The notes: generated by a model from the sequence alone, not told the origin. A stretch of DNA of 64,000 nucleotides from CAHJWH01 sp965198905 (GCA_965198905.1 OZ240678.1:62001-126000), one strand, 5' to 3'; positions 25,055-34,450 are shown, numbered from the stretch's first letter. Numbers and translations: made by a program.

Positions 25055-25807
25055 CTAGGCGGCGCGCACGATCGGGAGAAAATCGGCGGCCTTCAGCGAA
25101 GCGCCGCCGACCAATGCGCCATCCACGCCGCGCGCGTGCAGCAGCTCGGCGGCGTTGGCCGGCTTGACCGAGCCGCCGTAGAGCACCGGGACCGCGGCGC
25201 CGTTGGAGAACCGCTCGGCCAGCAGGGCGTGCAGGCGCAGGTGCATCGCCTCCACTTGGTCGAGGGTGGGGGTCCGGCCCGAACCGATCGCCCAGACCGG
25301 CTCATAAGCGATGGCGAAGGCGCGACTCTCCAGGCTGTCGGGGGCCGAAGCCTGGAGCTGGGCGGCCACCACGTCCAGAGCGTGGCCGGCCTCCCGCTGC
25401 TCCAGGCTCTCACCGACGCAGATCACCGGCTCAAGGCCCGCCTTGAGGGCCGCTTCGATCTTGGCGGCGATGTCTGCGTCGCTCTCGCGATAGCCGCTGC
25501 GGCGCTCGGAGTGGCCCAGGATCACCAGGGTGGCCCCGGCCTCATGCAGCATCTCCGCGCTGAGATCGCCGGTATAGGCGCCGCTCGTTTCGGCGTGGCA
25601 GTCCTGCGCGCCCACCTCGATCGCGGCGGCGGCGACTTCCCCGGCGATCCGGTGGATCAGCACCGCCGGCGGGAAGATCGCCACCCGGCAGCGAGCCGGC
25701 TCGTTCGCCAGCGCATCGGCCAGGGCGTGGACCTCGCGCAGCGCGCCGGCCGCCCCATTCATCTTCCAATTGCCGGCGACCAGTCGTGTCGGCTGGCTCA
25801 ATTCCAT
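25055..25807 (-). CDS. tpiA: Triosephosphate isomerase
   Basis: A 250-residue TIM barrel starting MELSQPTRLVAGNWKMNG (ATG 25807; Asn13, Lys15). ILGHSERR holds the catalytic His and AYEPVWAIGSGRTPT the catalytic Glu and phosphate loop; VLYGGSVKPANAAELL completes the phosphate site. Interconverts dihydroxyacetone phosphate and glyceraldehyde 3-phosphate. Sequence upstream to 25882 is open but not conserved. Divergent from the PpiD-like gene. Confidence 0.96.
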   Translation of the reverse strand: MELSQPTRLVAGNWKMNGAAGALREVHALADALANEPARCRVAIFPPAVLIHRIAGEVAAAAIEVGAQDCHAETSGAYTGDLSAEMLHEAGATLVILGHSERRSGYRESDADIAAKIEAALKAGLEPVICVGESLEQREAGHALDVVAAQLQASAPDSLESRAFAIAYEPVWAIGSGRTPTLDQVEAMHLRLHALLAERFSNGAAVPVLYGGSVKPANAAELLHARGVDGALVGGASLKAADFLPIVRAA

Positions 25808-26028
25808 CGTCTCCCCTGGGGTCTCACCAATTGCGCCTAAGCCAAGCTGGCGGGCCTGTGAAGGCTCGTCGCGCCACGTCACGCTGACGCGCCGAGCCTG
25901 CGGGACCTTGCCGGGACGGCGGCTTGGCCCCTATAGGCGAGCTTGCCCGGCGGCTGAGCGCCTGCGGGCCTCGCGCTCCCGCGTCCGCACGCGGTTTCCA
26001 TAGGTCCCTCCGCAGGTTCCCGCCCGGC

Positions 26029-27924
26029 ATGCTCTCCCAGTTTCGCGCGCTCGTGAAATCGCCCTTCGCCAAGGTGCTGATCGCCCTTCTGGTGGTGAGC
26101 TTCGGCGTCTGGGGCATCCGCGACGTGTTCCGCAACGGCGGCGGCTCGGACACCGTCATTCAGGCCGGATCGCGCTCCATCTCCTCGGCCCGCTTCAAGC
26201 AGATGTTCCAGGACGAGCTGAAGCAGTACAGCCAGCAGAGTGGCCAGACTGTCACCCTCCAGGACGCGGTCGCCCACAACATCGACCGCCAGGTGGCCGA
26301 CGCCATCGCCTCCGACGAAGCGCTGGCCGCCTACATCTCCAAGATCGGTATCCGCCCCTCCGACAGGCAGATCGTGGACGAGATCGCCAAGGCGCCGCGC
26401 TTCTTCAACGCGGTGTCGGGCCGCTTCGACCGCCAGGCCTACGAGCAGTTCGTCCAGCAGATCGGCATGACCGATGCGGAGTTCGAGAACGTGCTGCGCG
26501 ACGAACTCGCCCAGACCCAGTTCGTCTCAGGCATGGCGACGGGGCTGCGCGCGCCGCTGCTGTTCTCGGCACTACAGGCCGCCTATGTGGGCGAGGGCCG
26601 GAGCTTCAGCTACTTCGTGCTGCCGCCGACCGCAGTGCCCGCCCCCGCCCAGCCCACTGACGCGCAGCTGAACGCCTTCATCAAGCAGAACGCCGACCGC
26701 CTCATGCAGCCCGAGGCGCGGGTGTTCACCGTGGCCGCCTTCTCCAGCGACAAGCTGTCCAAGAGCCTCACCGCCGACCCCGCCCTGGTGCAGAAGCGCT
26801 TCGACTTTGAGAAGGACAGCCTGTCGACGCCGGAGAAGCGCTCGCTGACGGAAATCCCCGTGCGCGACGCGGCCCAGGGCCAGGCCGTAGCCGCCCGCCT
26901 GAACAAGGGCGAAGACCCCCAGGCGGTCGCCAAGAGCATCAACGTCCAGCCCGTCGTCTACACCGACAGCCCCAAGAGCGCGGTGGCCGATCGGAAGCTC
27001 GCCGACGTCGCCTTCGCCATGACCGTCGGCCAGGTGCAGGGTCCGGTGCAGGGCGATCTGGGCCTGGCGGTGCTGAAGCTCGGCGCGATCACGCCCGGCC
27101 ACGTCGCGACCCTGGATGAGGTCCGGCCGAAGATCGAAGCCGAGGTGAAGACCGCCACGGCCCAGGCCGCCATCAACAAGCAGGTGCAGAAGTACGAAGA
27201 GGCGCGGGCCGGCGGCTCCAGCCTGCCGGACGCCGCCAAGGCGGTCGGGGGCCAAGTGACCACCCTGCCCCCGATCACCGCACAGGGCATCACCCTTCAG
27301 CGTCAGCGGGTCGCGATCCCGCCCAAGCTGCTGCAGTCGGGCTTTGCGCTTCAGCCGGGCCAGGACGGCGACATCATCGACCTCGGCCAGGGCGAATACG
27401 CCGCCCTGCGCCTCGAAAAGATCGTCGCGCCCGCCCCGCCGCCGCTGGACGATATCCGCGCCATCCTGACCCGGGTGGTGATGCAGCAGGACCTCCTGAA
27501 GAGACTGCAGGCCAAGGCCGACGGCATCGCCGCGGCGGTGAGCAAGGGCCAGCCCCTCCAGGCCGCCGCCGCCGCCGAGCACGCCTCGGTGACCCAGGCG
27601 GACGACGTGCTGCGCGCGGCTGCGGGCAAGACCTACAGCAGCGAGCTGCTGTCGCGCGTCTTCATCGCCAAGCCCGCCGACGTAGTGACCGGCCCCGACG
27701 TGAAGCTCGGCGTGATGATCGCCAAGCTCCAGGCCATCGTGCCCGCCACGGCTCAGGGCGCGGCCCAGACCGCGGCGGACCAGCGCCAGGCGGCGACCCA
27801 GGCGATGGTGCAGGACTTCGCCTCAGCGGTCCGCTCGGCCGCCCGCGACGCCATCAAGCCCAAGGTGAACTACACCCTCGCCCGCCAAGCCCTGGGCGTG
27901 GACGCCGCCCCCGCCGGGCAATAG
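26029..27924 (+). CDS. ppiD: PpiD-like SurA N-terminal/PPIase periplasmic chaperone
   Basis: A 631-residue protein starting MLSQFRALVKSPFAKVLIAL (ATG 26029): a short cytoplasmic tip and one membrane anchor (VLIALLVVSFGVWGIRDVF), then a SurA_N-3-type chaperone domain and a parvulin-like region (about residues 240-370, with DVAFAMTVGQVQGPVQGDLG). The rest is helical and Ala/Gln-rich. Likely assists folding of proteins leaving the Sec translocon. Ten bases upstream of trpE, so probably cotranscribed, the order known from Caulobacter relatives. Confidence 0.87.
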   Translation: MLSQFRALVKSPFAKVLIALLVVSFGVWGIRDVFRNGGGSDTVIQAGSRSISSARFKQMFQDELKQYSQQSGQTVTLQDAVAHNIDRQVADAIASDEALAAYISKIGIRPSDRQIVDEIAKAPRFFNAVSGRFDRQAYEQFVQQIGMTDAEFENVLRDELAQTQFVSGMATGLRAPLLFSALQAAYVGEGRSFSYFVLPPTAVPAPAQPTDAQLNAFIKQNADRLMQPEARVFTVAAFSSDKLSKSLTADPALVQKRFDFEKDSLSTPEKRSLTEIPVRDAAQGQAVAARLNKGEDPQAVAKSINVQPVVYTDSPKSAVADRKLADVAFAMTVGQVQGPVQGDLGLAVLKLGAITPGHVATLDEVRPKIEAEVKTATAQAAINKQVQKYEEARAGGSSLPDAAKAVGGQVTTLPPITAQGITLQRQRVAIPPKLLQSGFALQPGQDGDIIDLGQGEYAALRLEKIVAPAPPPLDDIRAILTRVVMQQDLLKRLQAKADGIAAAVSKGQPLQAAAAAEHASVTQADDVLRAAAGKTYSSELLSRVFIAKPADVVTGPDVKLGVMIAKLQAIVPATAQGAAQTAADQRQAATQAMVQDFASAVRSAARDAIKPKVNYTLARQALGVDAAPAGQ

Positions 27925-27934
27925 CTCGCCGCCC

Positions 27935-29464
27935 ATGGATGTCAGCCCAGCGCCCGACGCCTTCACAGAGGCCTACGCCGCCGGGCGCGCCCAGGTGCTC
28001 TGGACCCGCGTGGTGGACGATCTGGAGACGCCGGTCTCGGCCTTCATGAAGATCGGGCTCGGCCGCCCCTTCGCCTTCCTGTTCGAGGCGGTGGAGGGCG
28101 GGGTCTGGCGCGGGCGCTACTCGATCATCACCCTCGACCCTGATCTGGTCTGGCGCTGCCATGGCGACGTGGCGGAGATCGCGAGCGGCTCAGACGTCAC
28201 GCGTAAGAGCTACCGGCGCGACGACAAGCCGGCGCTTGATTCGCTTCGCGCGGTGATCAACGCCGCGCGCATAGACCTGCCGGGCGAGCTGCCGCCCATG
28301 GCGGCGGGCATGTTCGGCGCGCTGGGCTATGACATGATCCGCCTGGCCGAACCGCTGGACCCCGCCAAGCCGGACGCGCTGGGGCTGCCCGACGCGGTGA
28401 TGACGCGGCCCTCGATCGTGGCGGTGTTCGACGCCATCGCCCAGGAGATCGTGCTGATCACGCCGGTTCGGCCTGACGGGCGCCCGGCCGAGACGGCCCG
28501 CACTGAGGGGATCGCGCGGCTCGAAGACGTCGCCAGCCGGCTCGCCACGCCGCTGCCCCGCCGCGCCGCGGCCGAGCCTCCGGAAAGCGTGGACGCGTTG
28601 ACCTCGCCCGTGACCCGGGCCGACTACGTGCAGGTGGTGGAGCGCGCCAAGCGCTATATCGAGGCCGGCGACATCTTCCAGGTGGTGCCGAGCCACCGTT
28701 TTCGCGCGCCCTTCGCCCTGCCGCCCTTCGCCTGCTACCGGGCGCTGCGACGGCTGAACCCATCGCCCTTCCTGTTCTTCCTGGACTTCGGCGACTTCCA
28801 GCTGGCCGGCTCCAGTCCTGAAATCCTGGTGCGCTTACGCGACGGCAAGGCGGTGATCCGGCCGATCGCCGGAACCCGTCCCCGGGGCGCCACGCCGGAG
28901 CAGGATCAGGCCCTGGAGCGCGAGCTGCTGGCCGACCCGAAGGAGCGTTCGGAGCACCTGATGCTGCTGGATCTCGGCCGCAACGACGTCGGGCGCATCG
29001 TCAAGCTGGGCGACGAGGGGCGCAACGCCCCGACCCCCGCCCCGCCGCGGGTGCGGGTGACCGAGAGCTTCAAGGTGGAGCGCTACAGCCATGTCATGCA
29101 TATCGTCTCCAACGTGGAAGGCGATGTGACGGGGCCGCTCGATCCGGTGGACGTGATCCTCACCGCCCTGCCCGCCGGCACGCTCTCCGGCGCGCCCAAG
29201 GTGCGGGCCATGCAGATCATCGACGAGCTGGAGACCGAGAAGCGGGGCCTGGCCTATGCCGGGGCCGCTGGCTACGTCTCGGCCACGGGCCAGGTGGACA
29301 CCTGCATCGTGCTGCGCACCGCCCTGTTCAAGGACGCCATGATGTACGTCCAGGCCGGGGGCGGCGTGGTCGCCGACAGCGACCCGGACGCCGAGTACGA
29401 GGAGACCCTGCACAAGTCCCGCGCGCTCCGCCGCGCCGCCGAGGAGGCCTGGCGGTTCGTTTGA
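27935..29464 (+). CDS. trpE: Anthranilate synthase component I
   Basis: A 509-residue chorismate-using enzyme: AGDIFQVVPSHRF, FLDFGDFQLAGSSPEILVRL, IRPIAGTRPRGATPEQD, LLDLGRNDVGRIVK, VEGDVTGPLDPVDVILTALP and PAGTLSGAPKVRAMQIIDEL are all present, so the catalytic site is complete. The N-terminal tryptophan-sensing LLES motif reads LFEA here (FLFEAVEGGVWRGRYS), which may alter feedback inhibition. The glutaminase partner trpG is not in the window. Confidence 0.95.
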   Translation: MDVSPAPDAFTEAYAAGRAQVLWTRVVDDLETPVSAFMKIGLGRPFAFLFEAVEGGVWRGRYSIITLDPDLVWRCHGDVAEIASGSDVTRKSYRRDDKPALDSLRAVINAARIDLPGELPPMAAGMFGALGYDMIRLAEPLDPAKPDALGLPDAVMTRPSIVAVFDAIAQEIVLITPVRPDGRPAETARTEGIARLEDVASRLATPLPRRAAAEPPESVDALTSPVTRADYVQVVERAKRYIEAGDIFQVVPSHRFRAPFALPPFACYRALRRLNPSPFLFFLDFGDFQLAGSSPEILVRLRDGKAVIRPIAGTRPRGATPEQDQALERELLADPKERSEHLMLLDLGRNDVGRIVKLGDEGRNAPTPAPPRVRVTESFKVERYSHVMHIVSNVEGDVTGPLDPVDVILTALPAGTLSGAPKVRAMQIIDELETEKRGLAYAGAAGYVSATGQVDTCIVLRTALFKDAMMYVQAGGGVVADSDPDAEYEETLHKSRALRRAAEEAWRFV

Positions 29465-29538
29465 GGAGCGCACGCGTCTGCGCGCGCGGCCTTCCCGTGC
29501 TAGACTCGAGCCGTCCACAGCTGCGAAGACGACCTGAT

Positions 29539-30753
29539 ATGCTCAAACCCGACCGCTCGCCCGAACCGAGGAGGGCCTCAGACGCCACGGAGACGCAGAC
29601 CACGCCTCAGCACCGATCCACGAAACCGAGCCGGCAACAGCGGGTCCTGGTTCTGCAAGGCGGCGGAGCGCTCGGCTCCTACCAGGCCGGCGTTTGCCAG
29701 GCGCTGCAGGCCGCGGAGGTGGAGCCGCACTGGGTGGCCGGCATCTCCATCGGCGCGATCAACGCGGCGCTCGTCGCCGGAAATCCGCCCGAACGCCGGG
29801 TCGAGCAGATGCGCGCCTTCTGGGAGCAGGCGACGAGCGGGCCCTTCTTCTCGCCCCTAGCGGTCGACTTCAATCCGTGGCGTAGTTTCATCAACCAGAT
29901 GAGCGCGGCCAGCATCGCCACCCTGGGGGCGCCGGGCTTCTTCAAGCCCCACATCCTGGCTCCGATTTTCTGGCCGGCGGGCAGTGCGGAATCGATCAGC
30001 TTCTACGACACCCACCCGCTCCGCGAGACGCTGGAGAGGCTGGTGGACTTCGGCCGGATCAACACCGGCGACACCCGACTGAGCGTGGGCGCGGTGAACG
30101 TACAGTCCGGCAATTCGGTGGTTTTCGACAGCGCCCATCAGAGGATCGGGCCGGAACACATCATGGCGTCCGGCGCGCTTCCGCCGGGCTTCCCGCCGGT
30201 TTGGATCGAGGGCGAGGCCTATTGGGACGGCGGGCTGGTCTCCAATACGCCGCTTCAGTTCGTGCTGGACGACGAGCAGCACGACGACCTGCTGATCTTC
30301 CAGGTCGACCTGTTCAACGCCCGGGGGCCCATGCCGCGCAACCTGCTGGAGGCGGACGAGCGCGAGAAGGACATCCGCTTCTCCAGCCGAACACGAATGA
30401 ACACCGACGACACCTTGCGCATGCACAAGATCAAGACCGCGCTCCGCACCTTGCTGGAGAGCCTGCCGGCGGATCGCGCCGACGACCCCGAACTCGCGAT
30501 CCTGCACGAATCGGTGAAGGAGAACGCCGTCACGGTGGTGCAACTGATCTATCGTAAGCAGCCTTATGAGGGCGGCTCGAAGGACTTTGAATTCTCCCGC
30601 CAGACCATGACCGAGCATTGGGACAGCGGGATCGCAGACGTTAAGCGGACGCTCGAACGCCACGACGAACTGTTCACCGCGCTCCCACAAGCGGGGGTGA
30701 GGGTGATCGACGCCGGAAACCACGAGGCCGAGACCACGTCGCCACGACCCTGA
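29539..30753 (+). CDS. Patatin-like phospholipase with DUF3734 C-terminal domain
   Basis: A 404-residue protein started at MLKPDRSPEP (ATG 29539). The oxyanion loop LQGGGALGSYQAG (39-51), nucleophile motif GISIG (Ser70) and Asp of YWDGG (Asp230) are the patatin catalytic set. The region after about residue 270 (FSSRTRMNTDDTLRMHKIKT, then LIYRKQPYEGGSKDFEFSRQ) is the DUF3734 domain. No signal peptide: cytoplasmic lipid acyl hydrolase. It lies 34 bases before the 3-hydroxybutyrate dehydrogenase gene, the pair commonly found together in Caulobacter-like genomes, suggesting a role in PHB or lipid turnover. Confidence 0.9.
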   Translation: MLKPDRSPEPRRASDATETQTTPQHRSTKPSRQQRVLVLQGGGALGSYQAGVCQALQAAEVEPHWVAGISIGAINAALVAGNPPERRVEQMRAFWEQATSGPFFSPLAVDFNPWRSFINQMSAASIATLGAPGFFKPHILAPIFWPAGSAESISFYDTHPLRETLERLVDFGRINTGDTRLSVGAVNVQSGNSVVFDSAHQRIGPEHIMASGALPPGFPPVWIEGEAYWDGGLVSNTPLQFVLDDEQHDDLLIFQVDLFNARGPMPRNLLEADEREKDIRFSSRTRMNTDDTLRMHKIKTALRTLLESLPADRADDPELAILHESVKENAVTVVQLIYRKQPYEGGSKDFEFSRQTMTEHWDSGIADVKRTLERHDELFTALPQAGVRVIDAGNHEAETTSPRP

Positions 30754-30787
30754 GCCATTAGACTTCGCCCCGCCAAGGATCGCCGCT

Positions 30788-31573
30788 ATGAGCTTGAACA
30801 ACCGCAACGCCGTCATCACGGGGTCGACCAGCGGCATTGGCCTGTCTTACGCCCGAGCGCTGGCGGCCGAAGGCGCCAACGTCATGATCAACGGCTTCGG
30901 CGACAAGGACGCCATCGAGAAGGAGCGGTCCGCCATCGAGAGCGAGTTTGGCGTCAAGGCCGTCTACTCTCCCGCCGACATGACCAAGCCGGATCAGATC
31001 GCCGCCATGATCGCCGAGGCCGCCCAGACCTTTGGCACTGTCGACATCCTGATCAATAACGCCGGCGTACAGTACGTCGCGCCGATCGAGGATTTCCCCG
31101 TGGAGAAGTGGGACCAGATCATCGCCATCAACATGTCGTCGGCCTTCCACGCCATGCGGGCCGCGATCCCGCTGATGAAGAAGAGTGGCTGGGGGCGGAT
31201 CATCTCCACCGCGTCCGCCCACTCCAAGGCGGCCAGCCCGTTCAAGTCCGCTTACGTCGCCGCCAAGCATGGCTTGGCCGGCCTGACCAAGACCGCAGCG
31301 CTCGAGGTCGCCACCGACAAGATCACGGTGAACTGCATCAGCCCGGGCTACGTCTGGACCCCGCTGGTCGAGCACCAGATCCCCGACACCATGAAGGCGC
31401 GGGGTCTGACGCGCGAGCAGGTGATCAACGACGTGCTGCTGGACGCCCAACCCACCAAGGAGTTCGTCAAGCCGGAAGAGGTGGCGGCGCTGGCCGTCTT
31501 CCTGTGCTCGGACGCGGCGGCGCAGATCACCGGCGCCAACCTGTCCATCGACGGCGGCTGGACCGCGGAATAG
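30788..31573 (+). CDS. 3-hydroxybutyrate dehydrogenase
   Basis: A 261-residue short-chain dehydrogenase with TGSTSGIG (11-18), NNAGVQYVAPIEDFP and catalytic Ser143, Tyr156, Lys160 (SAYVAAKHGLAGLTK). The NAGVQYVAPIEDFP segment and CISPGYVWTPLVEHQIPD are those of D-3-hydroxybutyrate dehydrogenases, which oxidise 3-hydroxybutyrate to acetoacetate during PHB use. Ribosome-binding sequence caaggatcgcc precedes the ATG. Confidence 0.92.
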   Translation: MSLNNRNAVITGSTSGIGLSYARALAAEGANVMINGFGDKDAIEKERSAIESEFGVKAVYSPADMTKPDQIAAMIAEAAQTFGTVDILINNAGVQYVAPIEDFPVEKWDQIIAINMSSAFHAMRAAIPLMKKSGWGRIISTASAHSKAASPFKSAYVAAKHGLAGLTKTAALEVATDKITVNCISPGYVWTPLVEHQIPDTMKARGLTREQVINDVLLDAQPTKEFVKPEEVAALAVFLCSDAAAQITGANLSIDGGWTAE

Positions 31574-31673
31574 ATGCGAGATTTCCAGCTAGGTTGAGAG
31601 GCCGGTTGGAAGAGCCGACCAGCGGATCTATGCGCTTGGGCGCGATGATCCGAGGCGTGAGCGTCGACAGTCG

Positions 31674-31754
31674 CCTCATCCTGAGCTTGTCGAAGGACGA
31701 GGCGTCCACCGGGCGTGCCGCGGCCTCGCACCTCTCGACAAGCTCAGGATGAGG
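31674..31754. repeat. REP-like 20-bp inverted repeat
   Basis: cctcatcctgagcttgtcga at 31674-31693 is the exact reverse complement of 31735-31754, with 41 bases between. This palindrome sequence is a widespread intergenic repeat in high-GC alphaproteobacteria. It lies in the 221-base gap between convergent genes and could end transcription of both. Confidence 0.8.
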
Positions 31755-31794
31755 CCGAATGTAAGCTTAGCGATCCGGCACCCGCCATCCCGCG

Positions 31795-32724
31795 CTAAAG
31801 GCGCAGGGCCTCCCGAGTCGCCTGCGGCCAATCCTGCGCCCTCTCTCCGTGGGTGGCGAACAGCGCGACGGCCAACCGGTCCATGCCGAAGGCGACACAT
31901 CCCGTGTGGGCCGGGTCGCCGCCAGCCTGCGCCAGCCCCCAGGTCGTGCCGAAATGGTCCTGGTGGTAGTTAAAGCTCATGCAGGCCGTAGGTCTTTCGG
32001 CTGAGATCACCGGGATCAGCAGCTCGAACTTCAGCGCCTGCTGGCGTTGGCTGACCGCCATCAGCTGTCCGCCGCGACCGAAAAACGGGTCATTGGCCAC
32101 CTCGACCGTATAGGGGAGCGCGAGCGCGTCGGCGATGCCGCGCGCCGTGCACATCCAGCCCTCGCGGAAGGCGGCGATCTGTTCAGGCGAACCGATGCGG
32201 ACATACTCGCGCATCCGGAACGATTGCAGCCGGTCCAGGTCCCGCGATGGCTCCCGCCGGAAACAGTCGCAGCCCACGTCGAACAGCAGCCCGCCCTCGG
32301 GCAGCGGCCCTCGGGCGGCGGCGATGGGATAGACGGGATAGCAACTCGCCGGGGTCAGAACGAGGTCGGCGACGTTCAGCGCATCGGTATAGGTCCCGCC
32401 CTCCACGAAGCGGTTCACCGCGCCGCGCACCTCAGCCTCGCTTCCGTCCATGCAGCAGACGCAGCCGAGCAAGTTTGGAAAGCTCTTCAGATAGCCCGAC
32501 GTCTCCAGCATCGCCCGGCTCATCACCGGCGGAAAGCGGAACACCTCGCAGGCCGGATCGCGGTGGCGGGTGATGAGGGCTGCGAGCGCATCGACCACCT
32601 CCTCGTAGGCGCCGGTGCGCGCATAGACGCCGTCCGCGCCCATGGGGCGGAACAGGACAGCGGCGAGCCCTTCGAGCGCCGCTGCGGGCTGCGGATGGTC
32701 CAGGCTGTAGGCCGGCAGGCTCAT
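31795..32724 (-). CDS. Amino acid:[carrier protein] ligase (class II aminoacyl-tRNA-synthetase-like)
   Basis: A 309-residue protein resembling the catalytic core of the atypical seryl-tRNA synthetase but with no tRNA-binding domain. Motif 2 is CFRREPSRDLDRLQSFRMRE (154-173) and motif 3 is GCVAFGMDRLAVALF (275-289). Cys128, Glu173 and Cys276 fit the zinc ligands known in the Bradyrhizobium enzyme Bll0957 (131, 176, 279 from memory, a constant offset of three). Such enzymes activate glycine or alanine and load it on the phosphopantetheine of a carrier protein. It follows the acyl-CoA-dehydrogenase-like gene in one operon and a carrier protein is encoded divergently. Confidence 0.85.
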   Translation of the reverse strand: MSLPAYSLDHPQPAAALEGLAAVLFRPMGADGVYARTGAYEEVVDALAALITRHRDPACEVFRFPPVMSRAMLETSGYLKSFPNLLGCVCCMDGSEAEVRGAVNRFVEGGTYTDALNVADLVLTPASCYPVYPIAAARGPLPEGGLLFDVGCDCFRREPSRDLDRLQSFRMREYVRIGSPEQIAAFREGWMCTARGIADALALPYTVEVANDPFFGRGGQLMAVSQRQQALKFELLIPVISAERPTACMSFNYHQDHFGTTWGLAQAGGDPAHTGCVAFGMDRLAVALFATHGERAQDWPQATREALRL

Positions 32725-32759
32725 GGGCGGGTCCTCTGTGCTGGCGGGCGGCGTGGGGG

Positions 32760-33950
32760 TCAGGCGAACAGGCCGCGAGGCGTCTCTGCCATGACAGCCG
32801 ACATGCCCAGGTTGGCCAGGATGCGATCGTTATTGATCATGATTGGTGCAGAAAGGATGTCGCGCAGCGCCCGGCCCTGGCTTGCGGGACCGTCGTTGCG
32901 ATAGCCCGACAGTCCGCAGGTCCGCATGGCGCTCATCACCGTGGCCAGCGCAAGTTCCGACGCCTCCACCTTCAGCAGCGTGATCTCGGTCTGGAAGTCG
33001 AAGGCCCCGAGCGCGCGCGCGTCCCCACGGATCGCCGCATAGCGGTCCAGCGCCCCGCCGACCAGGGCGCGCAGGGCCCGCAGCTGGCCCGTGGCGCGGG
33101 TGAAGTGCACCGCGGCCGGCGGGGTCTGGCCCGAGCGCGCCGCCTTGCGCAGGAACAGGCGCGCACGCTCCACCGAGGCCGCGGCCACCCCGGCCCAGAC
33201 GCTGGACCACAGCAGGTGCGCCACCGGCGTCATGGTCTGGGCGTGGATCTCGGCATAGGGCTTGGACAGGACCTGCAGTTCGTGGCCCTGGGCCTTCAAA
33301 GCGAAGCCGGCGCTGCGAGTGCCGCGCATGCCGAGCGTCTCCCAACCGCCGGTCTCGGTCAGGCTGTAGTCGGCGGCCCGGAACACCACGAGCACCTGAT
33401 CGGACGGCCCGGCGTCCGACGCGCGCCGGGCCGTGGTGACCACCGCATCGGCCTGCAGGCCGTAGGACATCACCGTGGCGTCCCGCTCCAGCCGGATGGT
33501 CGCGCCGTCGCGCACGATCGCGGCGGTGCTGGAGCGCACGTCGCCCCCGCCCTGCCCTTCGGTGGTGGAGGAGGCGAGCAGCAGCTGGCTGATCGCCACC
33601 TCGCGCAGGAAGTCGGCGTGCCAGGCGGAGCCGTCGAGATGCTCGACCAGGCAGGCGGCCTTGATCTGGTGCATGGCGAAGATCATCGCGGTGGAGGCGC
33701 AGGCCTGGCCCAGCCGGTGGCAGACCTCCGCCAGTTCGGTGACCGTGGCGCCCTCGCCCCCCAGCCGCGCCGGGACCATGGCGCCCAGGAGCCGTTCGGC
33801 CTTCAGCGCCGCCAGCGCTTCCCGGGGGAAGCGGCCGCGGACGTCCACGTCGTCGGCATAGGCCGCGGCGACCGTGGCGACGGCCTCGGCGCGGGCGATC
33901 AGGTCGCGGGGGGGCGTGGCGTCCGCGGCTTGCGCCAACTGTATCAACAT
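32760..33950 (-). CDS. Acyl-CoA dehydrogenase-like flavoprotein of the amino acid:carrier protein locus
   Basis: A 396-residue protein with acyl-CoA dehydrogenase architecture: N-terminal helical domain (ERLLGAMVPARLGGEGATVT), middle beta domain (LLASSTTEGQGGGDVRSSTA), and C-terminal helices ending RDILSAPIMINNDRILANLG. Start chosen at ATG 33950 because AAGAGG precedes it by six bases; ATG 33968 has no such sequence. The usual catalytic Glu (in the YEGTxE segment) has no equivalent here. It probably acts on a carrier-protein thioester rather than CoA, as prolyl-carrier-protein oxidases do; that is inference from its neighbours. Confidence 0.8.
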   Translation of the reverse strand: MLIQLAQAADATPPRDLIARAEAVATVAAAYADDVDVRGRFPREALAALKAERLLGAMVPARLGGEGATVTELAEVCHRLGQACASTAMIFAMHQIKAACLVEHLDGSAWHADFLREVAISQLLLASSTTEGQGGGDVRSSTAAIVRDGATIRLERDATVMSYGLQADAVVTTARRASDAGPSDQVLVVFRAADYSLTETGGWETLGMRGTRSAGFALKAQGHELQVLSKPYAEIHAQTMTPVAHLLWSSVWAGVAAASVERARLFLRKAARSGQTPPAAVHFTRATGQLRALRALVGGALDRYAAIRGDARALGAFDFQTEITLLKVEASELALATVMSAMRTCGLSGYRNDGPASQGRALRDILSAPIMINNDRILANLGMSAVMAETPRGLFA

Positions 33951-34177
33951 GAGCGGCCTCTTCTTCATGTGAACCGCCCAGTTCAACAACCGTGCCAAGC
34001 GGCCGTATGAAAACCGGCACGCGAGATCGATCGTCTGAAACTTAACTCATGGTTATCCAAGACTAGGTTCAGTCGACCCATAGCATCTCGTCGGACGCGT
34101 CGGCGTCTCGTAACCGATCAGGATAAACCCCGTCTTTACCGCGGGTCGGCTATCGGGAGGGCGGTGGGGAGAGCGGG

Positions 34178-34450
34178 ATGTCGGCGCAGACGGCGATGAG
34201 GCGTTCGGATCACGACGCCAGGGTGGACCGCGTCCTGTCGCTGGTGGACGCCATGCTGGCCAAGAAGGCCAGGCCCCCAGCCGATGCGGACCAGGACCTG
34301 CGCGACGCGGGACTGAGTTCGCTCGACACGGTCAACCTGATGCTGGCGGTAGAGGGCGAGTTCGACCTGCTCCTCCCCCAGGCCGAGATGACCCCGGAGA
34401 ACTTTCGCTCCGCCGCCGCCATCGCACGCCTGGTCGACCGCCTCGCCTGA
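34178..34450 (+). CDS. Carrier protein (phosphopantetheine-binding) of the amino acid ligase locus
   Basis: A 90-residue acyl-carrier-like protein: DLRDAGLSSLDTVNLMLAVE holds the attachment Ser48, and the C-terminal helix ends AAAIARLVDRLA. The ATG is preceded by gggagggcggtggggag. It is transcribed away from the dehydrogenase-like and ligase genes from a shared 227-base intergenic region and lies 19 bases before the hydrolase gene. It is the likely acceptor for the amino acid:[carrier protein] ligase. Confidence 0.88.
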   Translation: MSAQTAMRRSDHDARVDRVLSLVDAMLAKKARPPADADQDLRDAGLSSLDTVNLMLAVEGEFDLLLPQAEMTPENFRSAAAIARLVDRLA

